Shown here in pieces: positions 4,565 to 6,686 of a DNA stretch of 6,686 nt (positions are counted from its first letter, which is position 1; the number at the start of each line of letters is the position of its first letter). A program made the translations under genes and the position numbers. The notes under the pieces were generated by a model that saw only the letters and a program-made list of their open reading frames with translations, had not been told where the DNA came from and did no database searches. Source of the stretch: DATKMG01 sp035541995 (GTDB lineage Bacteria; Acidobacteriota; Terriglobia; Versatilivoradales; Versatilivoraceae); assembly GCA_035541995.1 (NCBI GenBank), contig DATKMG010000365.1:1-6686 (forward strand), written 5' to 3'.

Positions 4565-5368
4565 ATGAATTCGGAATTCGACTTACCCACTTACGATTCG
4601 TCTCAGACTGCTCCTGGAGGGCCTGCTCCAGCCAAACCATTCCCCGTATGGTCCGGCTGGGATGTCATCCTGTTGATCTCTTTTGCCGGCTTCTCAGCTA
4701 TTTTCCTGGGGGCATTTGGAGGAGCTGCCAGTCACATTCTGCAGTTAAAGGTTCCTGCATTTAAGTTGCTGCCCCGCCCTGCCAGCGAAGGGGTGTTCTT
4801 GGTCTGTTATCAGGCAGTACTTGACATCCTAATTCTCATGTTCATCTATTTCACGATCACTCTGAAATACAATTCCCCGTTTTTTCCCTCGATCAAATGG
4901 TTGAACCATGACAGACCGTATTTTCTTGTCTTTTTCCCGATGGGAGTCCTATTGGCCTTTGTAGTGCTTGGAGTTTCGGTTTTGGTGCCGACCCCTGTCA
5001 AGCCGCCGATTGAGGAACTGTTGAAACATCCAGTGACAGCAGTCCTCTTTGCCGCCCTGGGGGTATTTTTAGCTCCCTTTGTGGAAGAAGTGATATTCCG
5101 AGGGTTCATTTATCCTGTCGTGGAGAGAAGAGGGGGGAAAGTGTTGGCCGTTGTCCTGACGGCACTCCTGTTCACTGGGCTTCACGTCAGCCAGCTCTGG
5201 GGAAGTTGGATTGGAATTGTGTTAATCCTTTTCGTGGGGCTGACCTTGTCGACCGTCCGGGCGAAGACGGATTCGCTCGTCCCTAGCTTTGTCATCCATT
5301 TCTCATACAACAGTACAATTGCCGCCCTGTTTGCTATCGGTGCCTTAGTGAAGGGTTTACCGGAGTAA
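4565..5368 (+). CDS. CPBP family intramembrane glutamic endopeptidase (CAAX protease / Abi family)
   Basis: This 267-residue integral membrane protein carries the CPBP (PF02517) motifs: EEVIFRG with E174, E175 and R179; FTGLH with F203 and H207; and HFSYN with H245 and N249. These are the residues thought to form the active site within the membrane. About seven hydrophobic segments can be seen (roughly 33-52, 77-100, 119-141, 158-176, 193-206, 214-232, 240-262), after a ~30-residue Pro-rich polar N-terminus. Relatives range from prenyl-protein CAAX proteases to bacteriocin-immunity and stress-related proteins, and the substrate here cannot be told. ATG at 4565 with AAGAAG just upstream is chosen over a TTG at 4538 that would overlap the previous gene by 17 bases. 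The 10-base gap after the preceding stop indicates an operon. No downstream gene follows on this strand. Confidence 0.92.
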   Translation: MNSEFDLPTYDSSQTAPGGPAPAKPFPVWSGWDVILLISFAGFSAIFLGAFGGAASHILQLKVPAFKLLPRPASEGVFLVCYQAVLDILILMFIYFTITLKYNSPFFPSIKWLNHDRPYFLVFFPMGVLLAFVVLGVSVLVPTPVKPPIEELLKHPVTAVLFAALGVFLAPFVEEVIFRGFIYPVVERRGGKVLAVVLTALLFTGLHVSQLWGSWIGIVLILFVGLTLSTVRAKTDSLVPSFVIHFSYNSTIAALFAIGALVKGLPE

Positions 5369-5380
5369 CCTGCCATCTCA

Positions 5381-5400
5381 GGGGAATACCGCGATTCCCT
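5381..5400 (+). terminator. Hairpin just after the CPBP gene; weak terminator candidate
   Basis: GGGAAT (5382-5387), loop ACCGCG, ATTCCC (5394-5399) forms a perfect 6-bp stem 13 bases after the stop, with a G-T pair outside. No U-run follows, so intrinsic termination is doubtful. Confidence 0.25.
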
Positions 5401-5554
5401 CAAAATCAAAGAAATCGGAAACGCTGCACGCCGCCAGCTTCGTGCTAATTAGTTTCTGTCGCGAAACGCCTGAAAAACGGCATAAATACTGATGTTGAAA
5501 GCGGCGAATAGATTGGGCCTCTCTCTGCAACAATGGTGTTGTCCCCTTGTTCTG

Positions 5555-5592
5555 GAGCCGCAGACTCCTTGAGAGGCAGGAGTCTGCGCTAC
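5555..5592 (+). repeat. Palindromic repeat, copy A (11-bp stem)
   Basis: CGCAGACTCCT (5559-5569) and AGGAGTCTGCG (5578-5588) are perfect complements around an 8-base loop. The borders are GAGC on the left and CTAC on the right. Its reverse complement aligns end to end with copy B. Confidence 0.7.
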
Positions 5593-5610
5593 TCCTTACA
5601 ATTCGACAGG

Positions 5611-5646
5611 GTAGCGCGGACCTATGATTCTACAGGTCCGCGGCTC
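5611..5646 (-). repeat. Palindromic repeat, copy B, inverted relative of copy A
   Basis: CGCGGACCT (5615-5623) and AGGTCCGCG (5634-5642) form a perfect 9-bp stem with a 10-base loop. The borders GTAG and GCTC equal those of the reverse complement of copy A. Stem bases differ between copies but pairing is kept, so the shared feature is the hairpin. This resembles dispersed REP-type palindromes arranged as an inverted pair. Confidence 0.65.
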
Positions 5647-5771
5647 TAATTGTGGCTAGGAAGTGGAGGGGAGTTTTCTGCAATCACCCAGTTTCGCGTC
5701 AGAAACCAATTAGCGTCAGATAGAGGCGCCTTGTCTTTCGATTCCCCTTGGTGATCACCCGGGATTCCTCT

Positions 5772-6686
5772 CTATTTGACGTCGCGGGTATACTCCTTGA
5801 ACTGGTCGCCAATCGCAGCTTCTTTCGTGCTTCCCGAATGAATGATGACACGGTAGCGGAAGATGATGGACTGGCCTGCCTCAAGCCGAGAGCTACCATC
5901 TTTGGAAGGGTCATTCAGGAAGTCATGCCAGCCGAAAGGATTAGCTGCAAACAATGTGTAGGCCCGGACGTGCCAGTACGTCGGGAATCGAAAGCTGCTG
6001 GGATGGTTCAGAATGGCAACGCCAACCGTTTCGCCCTGGATCTGGGCGGTGAAGTCAACCCATTCAGCCTGTTTACCCCAGCATTGAGTTTCGCCAACTC
6101 CACCCGCCGAGTTTTCGATTCGCCCGCCAGATTCCTCTCTAAACAGGTGTGACAAACGGATTCCGAACGTTCCTTCCTTTGTGTCTCCAAATAGAACGGG
6201 ACCATTGACGGCTCTGAGCTGAAAATCAAAATCCAATATGCGAATGCCCGGTCGGGAATAAATCCTGACCTCGCGGAGCTCTTCCAGAATCTTCTGCCCT
6301 GTGGGAGTGATCCAATCATTCAACGATTTGAGAATGCCCACCTGTTGGCCTTCCTGGGTCTCCAGGAACTCTCGATGGACGATTTTTCCTGTCTTCCCGC
6401 CCTCACTCCAGAAGTCAACCCCGTTTACGCTGCCGTGGGTCAACCAAAGTCCTTTGTGATGGGGATGATCGTGGGCTTCTCCCTGAATGCCGGAAATCAT
6501 TGGCCATCCCCGAGTCACCACCTTTCCTGAAGCTGTTCGCAAGGGGAAAAAGACCGGCTTGTTATAACCCCGGAAATGATAGGAAGTGAAAGGATTCCCG
6601 CCAACACGAATCTCGATTTGATCGGGTCCCTTCTGAAATTGAACACCCTGGGTCGGTGATGCAGGTTGAGGTTTCACAGCTCTTTC
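5772..6686 (-). CDS. DUF6807 family protein (PF14100, misleadingly named 'PmoA'), 5' end off the window
   Basis: At least 304 residues are present, with the frame open to the right edge. Counting from the GTG at 6677, family blocks are FPLRTASGKVVTRGWPM (44-60), HDHPHHKGLWLTHGSVNGVD (69-88), FGDTKEGTFGIR (163-174), CWGKQAEWVDF (199-209) and the run HPSSFRFPTYWHVRAY (225-240) leading to LFAANPFG. The His/Trp-rich blocks look like a binding or catalytic pocket, but no activity can be assigned. The Pfam label 'methane oxygenase PmoA' is not evidence of methane oxidation; this is a soluble beta-rich protein, unlike the membrane subunit of methane monooxygenase. The GTG has no good Shine-Dalgarno, and the ERAVKPQPASPTQ stretch looks like a linker, so the true start, perhaps with a signal peptide, probably lies beyond the edge. 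It ends with TAG, convergent to the CPBP gene. Confidence 0.85.
   Translation of the reverse strand, partial: ERAVKPQPASPTQGVQFQKGPDQIEIRVGGNPFTSYHFRGYNKPVFFPLRTASGKVVTRGWPMISGIQGEAHDHPHHKGLWLTHGSVNGVDFWSEGGKTGKIVHREFLETQEGQQVGILKSLNDWITPTGQKILEELREVRIYSRPGIRILDFDFQLRAVNGPVLFGDTKEGTFGIRLSHLFREESGGRIENSAGGVGETQCWGKQAEWVDFTAQIQGETVGVAILNHPSSFRFPTYWHVRAYTLFAANPFGWHDFLNDPSKDGSSRLEAGQSIIFRYRVIIHSGSTKEAAIGDQFKEYTRDVK

Larger units (their letters stand above)
5444..5714. mobile_element. Candidate MITE, 271 bases, with 24-bp terminal inverted repeats
   Basis: The left end (5444-5467) and right end (5691-5714) are inverted repeats matching at 22 of 24 positions; both arms contain GTTTCGCG, CAGAAAC and AATTAGC in the right-hand orientation, with mismatches at positions 9 and 17. 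Similarity stops at both outer and inner borders, as expected of terminal repeats. No reading frame for a transposase lies inside, so any movement would need a protein encoded elsewhere. A TA dinucleotide sits at 5446-5447 and 5711-5712, compatible with TA-targeting (IS630/mariner-type) ends, but no clean longer target duplication is visible. Each arm can also fold on itself (GTTTC/GAAAC). The interior holds two palindromes that are inverted relatives of each other. It lies between convergent genes, where insertion is harmless. Confidence 0.55.

Noticed and set aside
5750..5759. Palindrome GGTGATCACC as an operator
   Set aside because: It lies just past the 3' end of the DUF6807 gene with no promoter nearby; one 10-base palindrome is not enough.
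5369..5771. Standard intrinsic terminators for the two convergent genes
   Set aside because: Several stems exist but none is followed by a U-run on the relevant strand; only a weak candidate at 5381-5400 was kept.

Overview
The window looks like ordinary bacterial chromosome of intermediate G+C with unusually busy spaces between its genes. Five clear protein genes and one gene start can be read. Shine-Dalgarno sites, plausible sigma70-type promoters and the accD/folC pair point to a bacterium. Short degenerate heptamer arrays, dispersed palindromes, a DUF6807 protein and the gene content would suit Acidobacteriota or a similar soil phylum. This is an inference from general character; no marker gene fixes the phylum.

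Layout. On the minus strand, reading right to left: accD (2536-3378, acetyl-CoA carboxylase beta subunit), a 590-base gap full of hairpins, folC (562-1944, folylpolyglutamate/dihydrofolate synthase), a 260-base spacer made largely of heptamer repeats, and the first part of a peptidase C26 / PuuD-like glutamine amidotransferase gene cut by the left edge. Diverging from accD on the plus strand are a conserved protein of unknown function with a possible deoxyhypusine-synthase-like fold (3595-4554) and, 10 bases later, a CPBP-family membrane protease (4565-5368). After a 400-base gap holding a 271-base inverted-repeat element (candidate MITE), a DUF6807 gene runs on the minus strand (5772 to the right edge, 5' end off the window).

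How the genes relate. AccD supplies malonyl-CoA synthesis and FolC makes and polyglutamates folate; accD-folC adjacency is also known in E. coli. A C26-family gamma-glutamyl hydrolase next to a gamma-glutamyl ligase hints at folate-polyglutamate or gamma-glutamyl turnover, but this rests on position only. The unknown protein and the CPBP protease are probably one transcription unit. The DUF6807 gene converges on them and is probably unrelated.

The most unusual material is non-coding: (1) two heptamer arrays with different consensus, the second running through the folC stop codon; (2) a string of about ten consecutive perfect or near-perfect hairpins between accD and folC (2083-2494), including a compensatory pair and a possible alternative fold; (3) a 24-bp terminal inverted repeat element at 5444-5714 that encloses two palindromes which are inverted relatives of each other.
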